50,863 bases of DNA from an uncultured Methylococcaceae bacterium (GTDB lineage: Bacteria > Pseudomonadota > Gammaproteobacteria > Methylococcales > Methylomonadaceae), in assembly GCA_903873165.1 (NCBI GenBank), contig CAIQNQ010000243.1:1-50863 (forward strand), in the 5' to 3' direction. The notes under the pieces were generated by a model. That model did not search any database. It was not told where the DNA came from and saw only the letters and a program-made list of their open reading frames with translations. The stretch's first letter is position 1; each line of letters opens with the position of its first letter. Shown here piece after piece: positions 43,614 to 50,863 of this stretch. The position numbers and the translations under genes are program-made.

Positions 43614-44983
43614 TGCTTTCACATATTGATCCTAAGTCCCAAGTTTCAGTTCGTCAGAATCTCAAATGGTTATTTATACTTAGAAACTTAATGATATTTT
43701 GTGAAGTAATACTCATATTATTAACCGTTCATGGCCTTGGAATTCGTCTACCGGAACAACAATTATGGTTGGTGGTGTTATCCGCAGGGGCTATCAATGT
43801 GTATACTTCGATGCGTATGCAATCCGATGAGGTTGTTTCGGAAATGGAAATATTTACCCAAATATGTATTGATGTTTTTTCGATTGCCGCCCTGCTATAT
43901 TTAACCGGTGGTGCATCTAATCCCATTACCTGGGTGTTCTTACTACCTGTTATTATTACCGCTATTATGTTACCGCAAGCTTATGCTTGGTACATGGTTA
44001 TATTAACTACTTCATTGTATACTATGTTAATTGCGTTTAATATTCCACTACCTTCTGTAGAGCCGCATATTCCTGACCCATCAATGATGATGGCTAATAT
44101 GGAAAGTTATCAAATGTTCCAACACATGCACGAAATGAATGATAAAAGCTATTTCAGTTTACACATGTTTGGTATGTGGTTTGGATTTGTATTTAGTGCG
44201 GGCTTAGTGGGCTTTTTTGTCGTCGAATTAGCCAGAACTTTGCGTGTCCAAGAAAGAAGTTTATCTAAGGCAAGAGAAAATGCCTTACGTGATGAACGAG
44301 TCGTTGCTCTAGGGACTTTAGCGGCGAGTGCCGCGCATGATATGGGTACCCCCTTAGGCACAATCGCTATCGTTTCTCATGAGTTAGAACGAGACTATCC
44401 TAGTCATCGTTATCCTGAATTATTCGATAAGATGCGGATTATTCAGGATCAAATAACAAGATGTAAAGAAGCCTTATCTGTCATGTCAGCAACCGCTGGT
44501 GAAATGCGTGCAGAATCAGGGGGTGTCATCGGTTTAATTGATTATCTTGAAGATGTTATTAATCAGTGGCGCACCCATTTACCCGGCGTTAAGCTGAGTT
44601 ATTTTCTTGATCCTGACGTAGCTCTTGACGCTAAAATAATTGCAGAACTCACCTTGACTCATTCTTTAATCAATATCCTTAATAATGCGGCGGAAGCTTC
44701 TCCGATAGAGCTGGGAGTAGAGTTTCATGCGAGTTGGGATTTAGACTTTATCACTATTAAGATTCGAGATTTTGGACTAGGTTTTCCAGCGGATATCGTA
44801 GAGTCAGGTGGTAAGCAGCCCGTAGTGAGTAAAAAACGCGGCTTAGGTGTAGGCTTGTTCTTAACCTACTCTACTATTAATCGCTTAGGAGGTGTCATTA
44901 AACTATTCAATTGTGAATCCGGTGGTGCCATTGTTGAAATTACCCTACCTTTATTAAACACTGAGACTATAAATGACGAGTAA
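43613..44983 (+). CDS. regB: Redox-sensing histidine kinase RegB (PrrB)
   Basis: A 456-residue membrane kinase with about six transmembrane helices. The second-loop motif GGASNP (99-104) corresponds to the ubiquinone-binding GGxxNP of RegB. The H-box is ASAAHDMGTPLGTIAIV (His242), and Cys284 in QITRCKEAL fits the redox-active Cys next to the dimerisation helix. N-, G1- and G2-boxes follow (ILNNAAEAS, RDFGLGFP, RGLGVGLFL). It overlaps the response regulator regA by 11 bases. Confidence 0.93.
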   Translation: MLSHIDPKSQVSVRQNLKWLFILRNLMIFCEVILILLTVHGLGIRLPEQQLWLVVLSAGAINVYTSMRMQSDEVVSEMEIFTQICIDVFSIAALLYLTGGASNPITWVFLLPVIITAIMLPQAYAWYMVILTTSLYTMLIAFNIPLPSVEPHIPDPSMMMANMESYQMFQHMHEMNDKSYFSLHMFGMWFGFVFSAGLVGFFVVELARTLRVQERSLSKARENALRDERVVALGTLAASAAHDMGTPLGTIAIVSHELERDYPSHRYPELFDKMRIIQDQITRCKEALSVMSATAGEMRAESGGVIGLIDYLEDVINQWRTHLPGVKLSYFLDPDVALDAKIIAELTLTHSLINILNNAAEASPIELGVEFHASWDLDFITIKIRDFGLGFPADIVESGGKQPVVSKKRGLGVGLFLTYSTINRLGGVIKLFNCESGGAIVEITLPLLNTETINDE

Positions 44984-45521
44984 TGAAAATGATAATCCAA
45001 GGTTGTTGTTAGTGGATGATGATGAAACATTTTGCAGTGTTTTAAAGTCAGCACTTGAAAAAAGAGCCTATGAAGTGATCATTGCCAACAACGTAAAAGA
45101 TGGCATCTATCAAGCAGAAAAACATATACCTGAGTATGCAGTGATTGATTTACGTATTGGTCATGAATCAGGGCTTGAATTAGTAAAAACATTAATCAGC
45201 CTAGATGATAATACCCAAATAGTTATGCTGACTGGGTTTGCTAGTATCGCAACAGCCGTTGAAGCTATTAAATTAGGGGCTGTACATTATTTGACTAAAC
45301 CCGCCAATGCAGATGAAATTGTCAGCGCCTTGCATAAAAACATTGGGGATTCATCGGTAGAAATAAGCGAAAATCCGCTTTCTGTAAAACGCTTAGAGTG
45401 GGAGCACTTACAAAAAGTATTGATGCATCATGACGGTAATATATCGAGTGCCGCTCGAGCATTAAACATGCACCGACGTACATTACAAAGAAAGTTGGAT
45501 AAAAAGCCCGTCAGAGAATAA
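44973..45521 (+). CDS. regA: Response regulator RegA (PrrA/ActR)
   Basis: A 182-residue regulator. The receiver has the acidic pocket DDD (15-17), the phosphoacceptor Asp59 in AVIDLRIGHESG, and Lys in YLTKPANADE. The C-terminal Fis-type helix-turn-helix (HDGNISSAARALNMHRRTLQRKLDKK) is nearly identical to that of RegA/PrrA/ActR. With RegB it should switch genes for respiration, carbon or nitrogen metabolism by redox state; targets are not evident here. Confidence 0.95.
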   Translation: MTSNENDNPRLLLVDDDETFCSVLKSALEKRAYEVIIANNVKDGIYQAEKHIPEYAVIDLRIGHESGLELVKTLISLDDNTQIVMLTGFASIATAVEAIKLGAVHYLTKPANADEIVSALHKNIGDSSVEISENPLSVKRLEWEHLQKVLMHHDGNISSAARALNMHRRTLQRKLDKKPVRE

Positions 45522-45524
45522 GTT

Positions 45525-46175
45525 ATGTATTCAAAAGCAATATTTGATGACGAGTGTCGAGCTTGTCCCCGATTGGCCTGTTTTTTGGATGACGTTAAAC
45601 AACAATATCCGCATTATTATTGTCGCCCCGTGTCACCCTTTGGTGATGATAACCCACACTTATTGATCGTTGGTTTAGCACCTGGCTTGCATGGTGCTAA
45701 CGCTACGGGTAGACCTTTTACACAAGATTATGCCGGGATTCTGCTTTATGAGGCACTCTATGAGTTTGGTTTTAGTAATCAAATTAATTCAGAGTTTTTA
45801 GGTGATGGACTTGTATTAACGGGTTGTCGAATTACTAACGCCGTTAAATGTTTGCCGCCTCAGAATAAGCCCACAGGAATTGAAATTAATCAATGCAACC
45901 ATTATCTGGCGGCAGAATTAACAACATTAGCAGAAAATGCTGTTATTTTAGCGTTAGGTTCAATTGCCCATCTTGCAGTATTAAAAGCCTTTAATTTAAA
46001 GCAATCTACGCTTAAATTTGCTCACAACACAACACACCCATTATCCTGCGGACATGTTTTAGTTGATTCATATCATACCAGTCGTTATAACGTCCAAACT
46101 AATCGTTTAACCAAGGACATGTTTAAAGACGTATTTATTACGATAAAAGAATTATTAACAAAGATTGACACGTAA
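45525..46175 (+). CDS. Family 5 uracil-DNA glycosylase (UdgB type)
   Basis: A 216-residue DNA repair enzyme with an iron-sulfur cluster. ECRACPRLACF provides cluster cysteines, GLAPGLHGANATGRPFTQD is the family 5 active-site motif 1, TNAVKCLPPQNKP supports the fold, and SYHTSRYNVQTNRL is motif 2. It removes uracil and related deaminated bases. It starts three bases after the regA stop, so it belongs to the SPOR-regB-regA unit. Confidence 0.92.
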   Translation: MYSKAIFDDECRACPRLACFLDDVKQQYPHYYCRPVSPFGDDNPHLLIVGLAPGLHGANATGRPFTQDYAGILLYEALYEFGFSNQINSEFLGDGLVLTGCRITNAVKCLPPQNKPTGIEINQCNHYLAAELTTLAENAVILALGSIAHLAVLKAFNLKQSTLKFAHNTTHPLSCGHVLVDSYHTSRYNVQTNRLTKDMFKDVFITIKELLTKIDT

Positions 46176-46246
46176 CTCGTGGATTATCACACAAAAAAGC
46201 CAAAGGCTTAATGCATCTGGATTTCATAATTACTATATAAATTTAT

Positions 46247-46321
46247 TTACACAACAATAGTATTTATCGGATCTGTCCGAACTCCAGAGCCGTTAGTGCC
46301 GATAGCTCTTACCCGTACCCA
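46247..46321 (-). pseudogene. C-terminal fragment with fibronectin-type-III-like ending
   Basis: On the - strand a short frame reads WVRVRAIGTNGSGVRTDPI and NTIVV to a stop at 46247. V-R-A-x-x-x-N-G-S is the usual last strand of fibronectin type III domains in surface and phage tail proteins. No start or upstream gene remains, so it is a displaced fragment. Confidence 0.4.
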
Positions 46322-46497
46322 ACTATTTTACACACTGTACACACCGGTTTGTAATATTAAAGTCATAAATCACCTTGCTGTTAGTGATATCATATCGAAC
46401 AATTTGTGCATCTGATTTGAGTTGAAATGTACTGATGCGAAAAGAAACATTATTAATTTAAAGTTATAGGTATTATTTCAATCAATAAATGGTATCT

Positions 46498-46629
46498 ATA
46501 ACCGACATTCCGCACCCTCAAAAAATAAGCATTCAAAATCAATTAATTGAAAATTATGTTGCTATTTAGCAAAAAAATATATGATTGAATATCAATAAGA
46601 TGCCCAAGGGGTGCGGAATGTCGGCTATA
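46498..46629. mobile_element. MITE-like element with 21-bp terminal inverted repeats
   Basis: The left end begins TATAACCGACATTCCGCACC and the right end finishes GTGCGGAATGTCGGCTATA; the 21-bp arms are complementary with a single mismatch. The 90-base interior is AT-rich and non-coding. This is the structure of a miniature transposable element or a solo pair of insertion-sequence ends. The parent family was not identified. Confidence 0.7.
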
Positions 46630-46668
46630 AGTTGGGCAAAAGAAGAAATACACTGGTAAGGAATAGAA

Positions 46669-47634
46669 ATGAGACAATTTATAGATCGATTTTTAGTTAA
46701 AACAGAGTTTTTTTGGGTTCCATTTGTGTTTATTTCTGCTCATATTATGAAAAGAGTCAGATACATTGGTTTTCATAGATTACCTTTATCTAAAAAGGCT
46801 CTTTTGAAAGTAGGCGTTTTTCCTGTTACAAATCATTACTATGAACCGCAATTCGATTTCAGCGAAACAAATCACTCTTTCTCTGAAGAAAGAAGTCTGC
46901 CTGGCATTGATTGGAATATTAAAGAACAATTGAGTAAGCTCACGGAGTTTGTTTTTTCCGAAGAACTTAAAAATATTCCAATTGAAAAACAAAATTCAGA
47001 TATCCCACAATTTTATTTAAATAATAGCGCATTTGGATTTGGAGATGCTGAATATTGGTATCAACTGATACGGTCAAAAAAACCAAATAAAATATTTGAA
47101 ATTGGCAGTGGCAACTCAACTCTCATGGCAATAAATGCCTTATTGAAAAATGAAGAAGATAATCCAGAATATAAATGTAAACATGTTTGCATAGAACCCT
47201 ACGAGATGCCATGGCTGGAAAAAACAGGAGTAACAATTATTAGAAAAAAAGTTGAGGATATTGAGCTTAAGTTTTTTTCTGAATTAGAAGAGGGTGACAT
47301 ACTGTTTATAGATTCATCTCACATCATAAGACCTGGCGGTGATGTACTATTTGAATTCTTACAAATACTCCCATCACTAAAAAAAGGTGTAATTGTTCAT
47401 ATACATGATATTTTTTCTCCAAGGAACTATTTAGATAAATGGATAAAAGAGGATATCCGATTTTGGAATGAACAGTATTTATTGGAGGCATTCTTGTCAA
47501 ATAACACTTCTTGGAAGATTATTGGCTCATTAAATTATTTGCACCATAATTATTTTGAATCATTAAAAAAAGTATGCCCGCTTTTAACTCAAGATAAAGA
47601 ACCTGGATCTTTTTATATTCAAAGGATTCAATAA
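46669..47634 (+). CDS. Class I SAM-dependent methyltransferase family protein
   Basis: A 321-residue protein. The Rossmann-fold motif I is KIFEIGSGNSTLMAINALL, motif II lies near HVCIEPYEMPW, and GDILFIDSSHIIRPGGDVLF with VIVHIHDIFSPRNY match the Methyltransf_24-type fold used on sugars, lipids or small molecules. The gene is very AT-rich compared with the blocks to the left. It lies 39 bases after the inverted-repeat element and upstream of a glycosyltransferase gene, suggesting a role in a surface glycan or modified product. Confidence 0.75.
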   Translation: MRQFIDRFLVKTEFFWVPFVFISAHIMKRVRYIGFHRLPLSKKALLKVGVFPVTNHYYEPQFDFSETNHSFSEERSLPGIDWNIKEQLSKLTEFVFSEELKNIPIEKQNSDIPQFYLNNSAFGFGDAEYWYQLIRSKKPNKIFEIGSGNSTLMAINALLKNEEDNPEYKCKHVCIEPYEMPWLEKTGVTIIRKKVEDIELKFFSELEEGDILFIDSSHIIRPGGDVLFEFLQILPSLKKGVIVHIHDIFSPRNYLDKWIKEDIRFWNEQYLLEAFLSNNTSWKIIGSLNYLHHNYFESLKKVCPLLTQDKEPGSFYIQRIQ

Positions 47635-47744
47635 CACTAATTAGATTTTCTTATTTTAAAATAGTTGTCGCCAGACTTTAAGCTGTAATTTGATAACTAC
47701 ATCAAGTTAATTTGTGTTTGTTACTAACTAATCAAAACTAATTT

Positions 47745-49010
47745 ATGAGTACAAGTCAGAAAATTCGTATATTACTTTCTGCGTATCAATGTGGAATAGA
47801 GATGGGGTCGGTTTCACAGATCGGTTGGGAATGGTATAGCCGTTTAAGCGAAGATTGTCATGTTACGTTGTTGACTCATATACGTAACCGTCCTGCATTA
47901 GAAGCCGCAGGAGCACCTTTATTTGACTCTAATATCATTTTTATCGATACAGAATGGTTCTCAATGCCATTATATCGCTTTGCTACACGTTGTTTCCCTC
48001 ATAGTGGGCAATCTAGGTTTTTAATTGCTTCATTAGATTTTTTTGTTTATGACTGGGTTGCTCTGCGTCAAGTTCAGCGTAAATTAAAAGAATGTGTTGG
48101 TTGGGATATTGTTCACGTTGTTACGCCTGTTTCACCATTTGTAGCGACACATTTGTATAAACTTAATATTCCTTTAGTTTTGGGACCTTGGAATGGAGGG
48201 ATGCGGTCACCCACAGCTTTTCCAGAAATCATGCGGGCCGAATCAGGATGGTTTTATCCGATACGTAATTTAGGGCGAATATTTGATGTCATAATTGGTT
48301 CAACACGTCACGCCTCTATTATCTTCACAGCAACTCAGGCAACTATTGCGGCAATTTCTAAACGATACCAACAAAAATGTAGGTTTTTGCTTGAGAACGG
48401 TGTCGACTTAGATTTATTTTCTGTTGCGCCGTATCCGCCATTTCCGACTGATACCAATCCATTACATATTGTCTTTGTTGGGAGATTGATACCTGTTAAA
48501 GGCGTTACTATGTTACTGAAAGCGATAAAAGAGCTAGATTTTCCTGTGCAATTGACTGTGGTAGGTGATGGACCTGAGCGTACTAAATTAGAAGCGGTCA
48601 CAGCAGATTTACAACTTGCTGAACAAGTTAATTTTAGAGGTAACTTATCTTTAAACGAGGTCTCTCAACTTATACGCCTCGGACATGTCTTTTGCCTGCC
48701 TTCAGTTAAAGAGTCAGGTGGTGCTGTATTACTGGAAGCTATGGCGGTTGGTCGTCCTGTGATTGCTATTGATTTTGGTGGGCCAGCAGAAATAGTTGAT
48801 GACGGTGTTGGCATAAAATTACCAGCTACAGGTGAAGCTGATGTTATAAATGGCTTAGTTGCTACTTTCGTAGATCTTCGTGAACATCCTGAGCAGTGGA
48901 GGGCACGAGGTCAAGAAGGACGTCACCGTGTTGAAAACAATTATAGTTGGGCTGCTAAAATAAAAATAGCCATCGGTTTTTATCGTCAAATATTAGATGA
49001 AAAACGATGA
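47745..49010 (+). CDS. Glycosyltransferase family 4 protein
   Basis: A 421-residue GT-B glycosyltransferase. The N-terminal domain has SAYQCGIEMGSVSQIGW, and the C-terminal domain has HIVFVGRLIPVKGVTMLLKA, LTVVGDGPERTKLEA and the EX7E nucleotide-sugar motif in VKESGGAVLLEAMAVGRPVI. It should transfer a sugar from a nucleotide donor onto a glycan or lipid acceptor at the inner membrane face. Donor and acceptor are unknown. Confidence 0.9.
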   Translation: MSTSQKIRILLSAYQCGIEMGSVSQIGWEWYSRLSEDCHVTLLTHIRNRPALEAAGAPLFDSNIIFIDTEWFSMPLYRFATRCFPHSGQSRFLIASLDFFVYDWVALRQVQRKLKECVGWDIVHVVTPVSPFVATHLYKLNIPLVLGPWNGGMRSPTAFPEIMRAESGWFYPIRNLGRIFDVIIGSTRHASIIFTATQATIAAISKRYQQKCRFLLENGVDLDLFSVAPYPPFPTDTNPLHIVFVGRLIPVKGVTMLLKAIKELDFPVQLTVVGDGPERTKLEAVTADLQLAEQVNFRGNLSLNEVSQLIRLGHVFCLPSVKESGGAVLLEAMAVGRPVIAIDFGGPAEIVDDGVGIKLPATGEADVINGLVATFVDLREHPEQWRARGQEGRHRVENNYSWAAKIKIAIGFYRQILDEKR

Positions 49011-49065
49011 GACCAACGTATTGCTTTTTTGTTAATCAATTCCAGTATTTTTCAAAATAATGTCT

Positions 49066-49113
49066 ATTCAGGTTAATAGCTATCGCTTTGATACTATTGA
49101 ACGATACCTGAAT
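49066..49113. repeat. Inverted repeat between the GT4 and radical SAM genes
   Basis: ATTCAGGT (49066-49073) and ACCTGAAT (49106-49113), with TATCG and CGATA partly extending the arms. There is no T-run, so its role (operator or hairpin in the leader of the next gene) is unclear. Confidence 0.35.
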
Positions 49114-49160
49114 TTTATGACTTTAACGAATTTTAATTCAACCTATAGAAATTTAAAATA

Positions 49161-50231
49161 ATGAATAAACGTGATTTAGTAAAGGTTGGATTTAAACATG
49201 CGCATAATAATTTCATGGAATCTTTATATTTAAAGACTGGAATTGATAAAACTAAACCTATAGTGGTTTATGGAATAGTCAATGAATACTGTAATTATAA
49301 ATGCCGTTATTGTGAATTTTGGCGCATGCCTTCTTATATGAATGAAATTTCAATCGAAGATTGGAAAAATGCTTTAATGAGTTTAAAAGAATACATCGGC
49401 CCTTATCATATTGAGTTTTCTGGCGGCGAACCCTTTTTAAAAGAAGGCTTTATTGATCTTATAGAATTTTGTTATCAAAACGAACTTAAATGGGGGGTAA
49501 CTACCAACGGATCTGCCTTAACAGATTCTATTATAAAAAGGCTCGTTGCAGCACGCCCATTTAATATTAATATTTCTATCGACTCTCATGTTGCTGAGGT
49601 TCATGATTTTTCTCGAGGTATTGTAGGTTCTTTTGAGAGAATTACCAAACAGTTAAAAAAATTAATTACCTATCGAAATGATCAAGGTCTTTCGTTTCCG
49701 ATAATTCTTAAGCCTACAGTTCATGCTGCTAATTTACATGTTATTACTGATTTTCCTGACTGGGCATCAGAGTTGGGAGCTACAGCTGTAAATTTTCAAC
49801 CTTTAGATCGATGGACGCCAGAAACGTATGACGAACTTTGGATTAATGAAGAAAGAATAAAAGAACTAGAAGTTGTTGTAGAGAGTTTAATTAGTCAAAA
49901 GCAAGCGGGTTCACCAATTCTCAATAGCATCATGACTTTGAATTTGTGGCCTGCTCATTTTCGTGAAGAAAAAGCACCAGAGTCTGCTGGAGCGTGTAGG
50001 GTTGGTTTACGTAATTACTTTATTAGACCCAATGGTGATGTTGAAGTCTGTTGGTATTACTCGCCAATTGGTAATGTAAACGAACAAAATGCCCGTGAAA
50101 TATGGGAAAGTGATATTGCAAAGTTGAGACGACAAGAAACAACTGAATGTGATCGCCTGTGTTTATTTACATGCTTATCTCAAAAAACGATTTTAGATAA
50201 AGTAAAAATGGCCTTAACTCTTATAAGTTAA
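49161..50231 (+). CDS. Radical SAM protein with SPASM domain
   Basis: A 356-residue radical SAM enzyme. Cys44, Cys48 and Cys51 (CNYKCRYC) bind the catalytic cluster, and EFSGGEPFLKEG is the SAM-binding GGE motif. The C-terminal part has further Cys in GACRVGLRNYFIRPNGDVEVC and CDRLCLFTC, as in SPASM auxiliary-cluster domains; IGNVNEQNAREIWES is the usual SPASM tail. Substrates of this group range from peptides to sugars and lipids. Next to glycosyltransferase, methyltransferase and ABC transporter genes, modification of an exported product is plausible. No small precursor peptide was seen nearby. Confidence 0.88.
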   Translation: MNKRDLVKVGFKHAHNNFMESLYLKTGIDKTKPIVVYGIVNEYCNYKCRYCEFWRMPSYMNEISIEDWKNALMSLKEYIGPYHIEFSGGEPFLKEGFIDLIEFCYQNELKWGVTTNGSALTDSIIKRLVAARPFNINISIDSHVAEVHDFSRGIVGSFERITKQLKKLITYRNDQGLSFPIILKPTVHAANLHVITDFPDWASELGATAVNFQPLDRWTPETYDELWINEERIKELEVVVESLISQKQAGSPILNSIMTLNLWPAHFREEKAPESAGACRVGLRNYFIRPNGDVEVCWYYSPIGNVNEQNAREIWESDIAKLRRQETTECDRLCLFTCLSQKTILDKVKMALTLIS

Positions 50232-50329
50232 TGTTCTATGAACTCGGCGATAGCTAAAAAGTCCCTTAAAAGCCATTCTATAAAGTGTTATAATTCAACA
50301 AAATATAACCCTAAGATTCTAAGTTTTTT

Positions 50330-50863
50330 GTGCATTCAGACCCAATTAAACCGATTTATACTTGGAAAGGCATTTATAAAATTGCTTTAGAGCACAAGAA
50401 AACCCTCATTTATTCTCACCTCATTGCCATTTTAGCCACTATCGCCAGTGTGCCGGTACCGTTGTTAATGCCCTTATTGGTCGATGAGGTTTTACTAAAT
50501 AAACCAGGCATGGTGACGGCGTTTATTAATCGTTGGTCACCTATAGAATGGCAGTTACCTGTTTTATACATTACCGTCATTTTGGTGGTCAGCCTTTTGT
50601 TAAGGCTGATTGCCAGTATTTTTAATATTATTCAGGCCAGACAATTCTCCTTAATCTCTAAAGAGATTATCTTTCGGATCAGAAAAAATTTAATTAATCA
50701 TCTACAGACTATTTCTATGTCTGAATACGAGAGTTTAGGTTCTGGTAGTGTGGTGAGTCATTTAGTTAAAGATTTAGATACCATTGATAGTTTTATAGGT
50801 ACGACCGTCAGTCGCTTAATCGTCGCGTTTTTAACTATTATGGGTACTGCGGTTATTTTGCTA
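50330..50863 (+). CDS. ABC transporter permease domain, start only (cut by window end)
   Basis: 178 codons from a GTG start to the window edge without a stop. The sequence (YTWKGIYKIALEHKKTLIYS, then VPVPLLMPLLVDEVLLNKPG, LLRLIASIFNIIQARQFSLI and RIRKNLINHLQTISMSEYES) is the first half of an MsbA-like exporter membrane domain. An in-frame stop 18 bases upstream excludes an earlier start. The ATPase part is beyond the window. It probably belongs to the accessory cluster on its left. Confidence 0.85.
   Translation, partial: MHSDPIKPIYTWKGIYKIALEHKKTLIYSHLIAILATIASVPVPLLMPLLVDEVLLNKPGMVTAFINRWSPIEWQLPVLYITVILVVSLLLRLIASIFNIIQARQFSLISKEIIFRIRKNLINHLQTISMSEYESLGSGSVVSHLVKDLDTIDSFIGTTVSRLIVAFLTIMGTAVILL

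Larger units (their letters stand above)
46176..46668. other. Gene-poor junction before the accessory cluster
   Basis: About 490 bases without an intact gene. It contains the small surface-protein fragment and the inverted-repeat element listed separately. Everything from here to the window end differs in style from the housekeeping block to the left. Confidence 0.6.

Noticed and set aside
1-50863. tRNA or rRNA genes
   Set aside because: None were recognised by eye; short tRNAs could have been missed, and a tRNAscan run would settle it.

Overview
The window looks like the chromosome of an AT-rich gammaproteobacterium. HolC, RNase T, a YeeN-type YebC protein, AlgC/CpsG-type phosphomannomutase and a MscK-like channel all point to Gammaproteobacteria. 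A methanotroph-like (Methylococcales) or sulfur-oxidiser-like background is plausible, but this is inference and was not tested by phylogeny.

Layout. (1) 1-2.7 kb is a decayed defence island on the + strand: the frameshifted end of a type III Mod methyltransferase, an antitoxin-like gene next to a collapsed PIN toxin, and an OLD/RloA-like ATPase followed by a truncated RloB-like partner. (2) 2.7-3.1 kb is a 21-bp tandem-repeat block closed by a terminator. (3) 3.1-7.9 kb is the housekeeping unit pepA-holC-valS on the - strand. (4) 8.1-11.9 kb is a probable phosphate-starvation module: a secreted phosphodiesterase diverges from an ornithine-lipid operon (olsBA), and four TGTCA-like half-sites spaced in multiples of 11 bp lie between them. 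A rubredoxin gene follows. (5) 12-14 kb holds two small genes of unknown role and a DUF535 gene. (6) 14-18.7 kb is a graveyard of gene fragments, with two copies of a DUF1566 cassette (one with a possible diversity-generating-retroelement-type variable region), a YefM/YoeB pair and an RTX beta-roll protein with a broken C-terminus. (7) 18.7-30.4 kb holds mscK, a phosphomannomutase, the split B12-dependent ribonucleotide reductase nrdJab with a NrdR box, small membrane and DUF2934 genes, a YebC-family gene and an ABC exporter. (8) 30.5-34.6 kb is a complete arsenic operon, arsR-arsC-arsD-arsA-acr3, with a 40-bp palindrome over the arsR start. (9) 34.6-35.5 kb is a gene-poor stretch with three DnaA-box-like sites, short repeats and an orphan MNT nucleotidyltransferase. 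(10) 35.5-46.2 kb is mostly housekeeping: rnt-pyrC, fmdB-aspS-yggU, nadA, bcp-gcvR, then a SPOR protein with the redox pair regB-regA and a family 5 uracil-DNA glycosylase. (11) 46.2-50.9 kb is an accessory cluster: a methyltransferase, a GT4 glycosyltransferase, a radical SAM/SPASM protein and the start of an ABC transporter, preceded by an inverted-repeat element.

Genes that appear to work together: pepA/holC/valS share a transcript; the divergent phosphodiesterase and olsBA fit joint PhoB control (P scavenging plus phosphorus-free lipid); ArsR-C-D-A-Acr3 reduce, deliver and export arsenic; RegB/RegA form a redox two-component system. The strongest hunting results are the PhoB-like array, the ArsR palindrome, the DUF1566 candidate variable region, a two-copy MITE-like family and the 21-bp repeat block. 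No intact novel system was proved from sequence alone.
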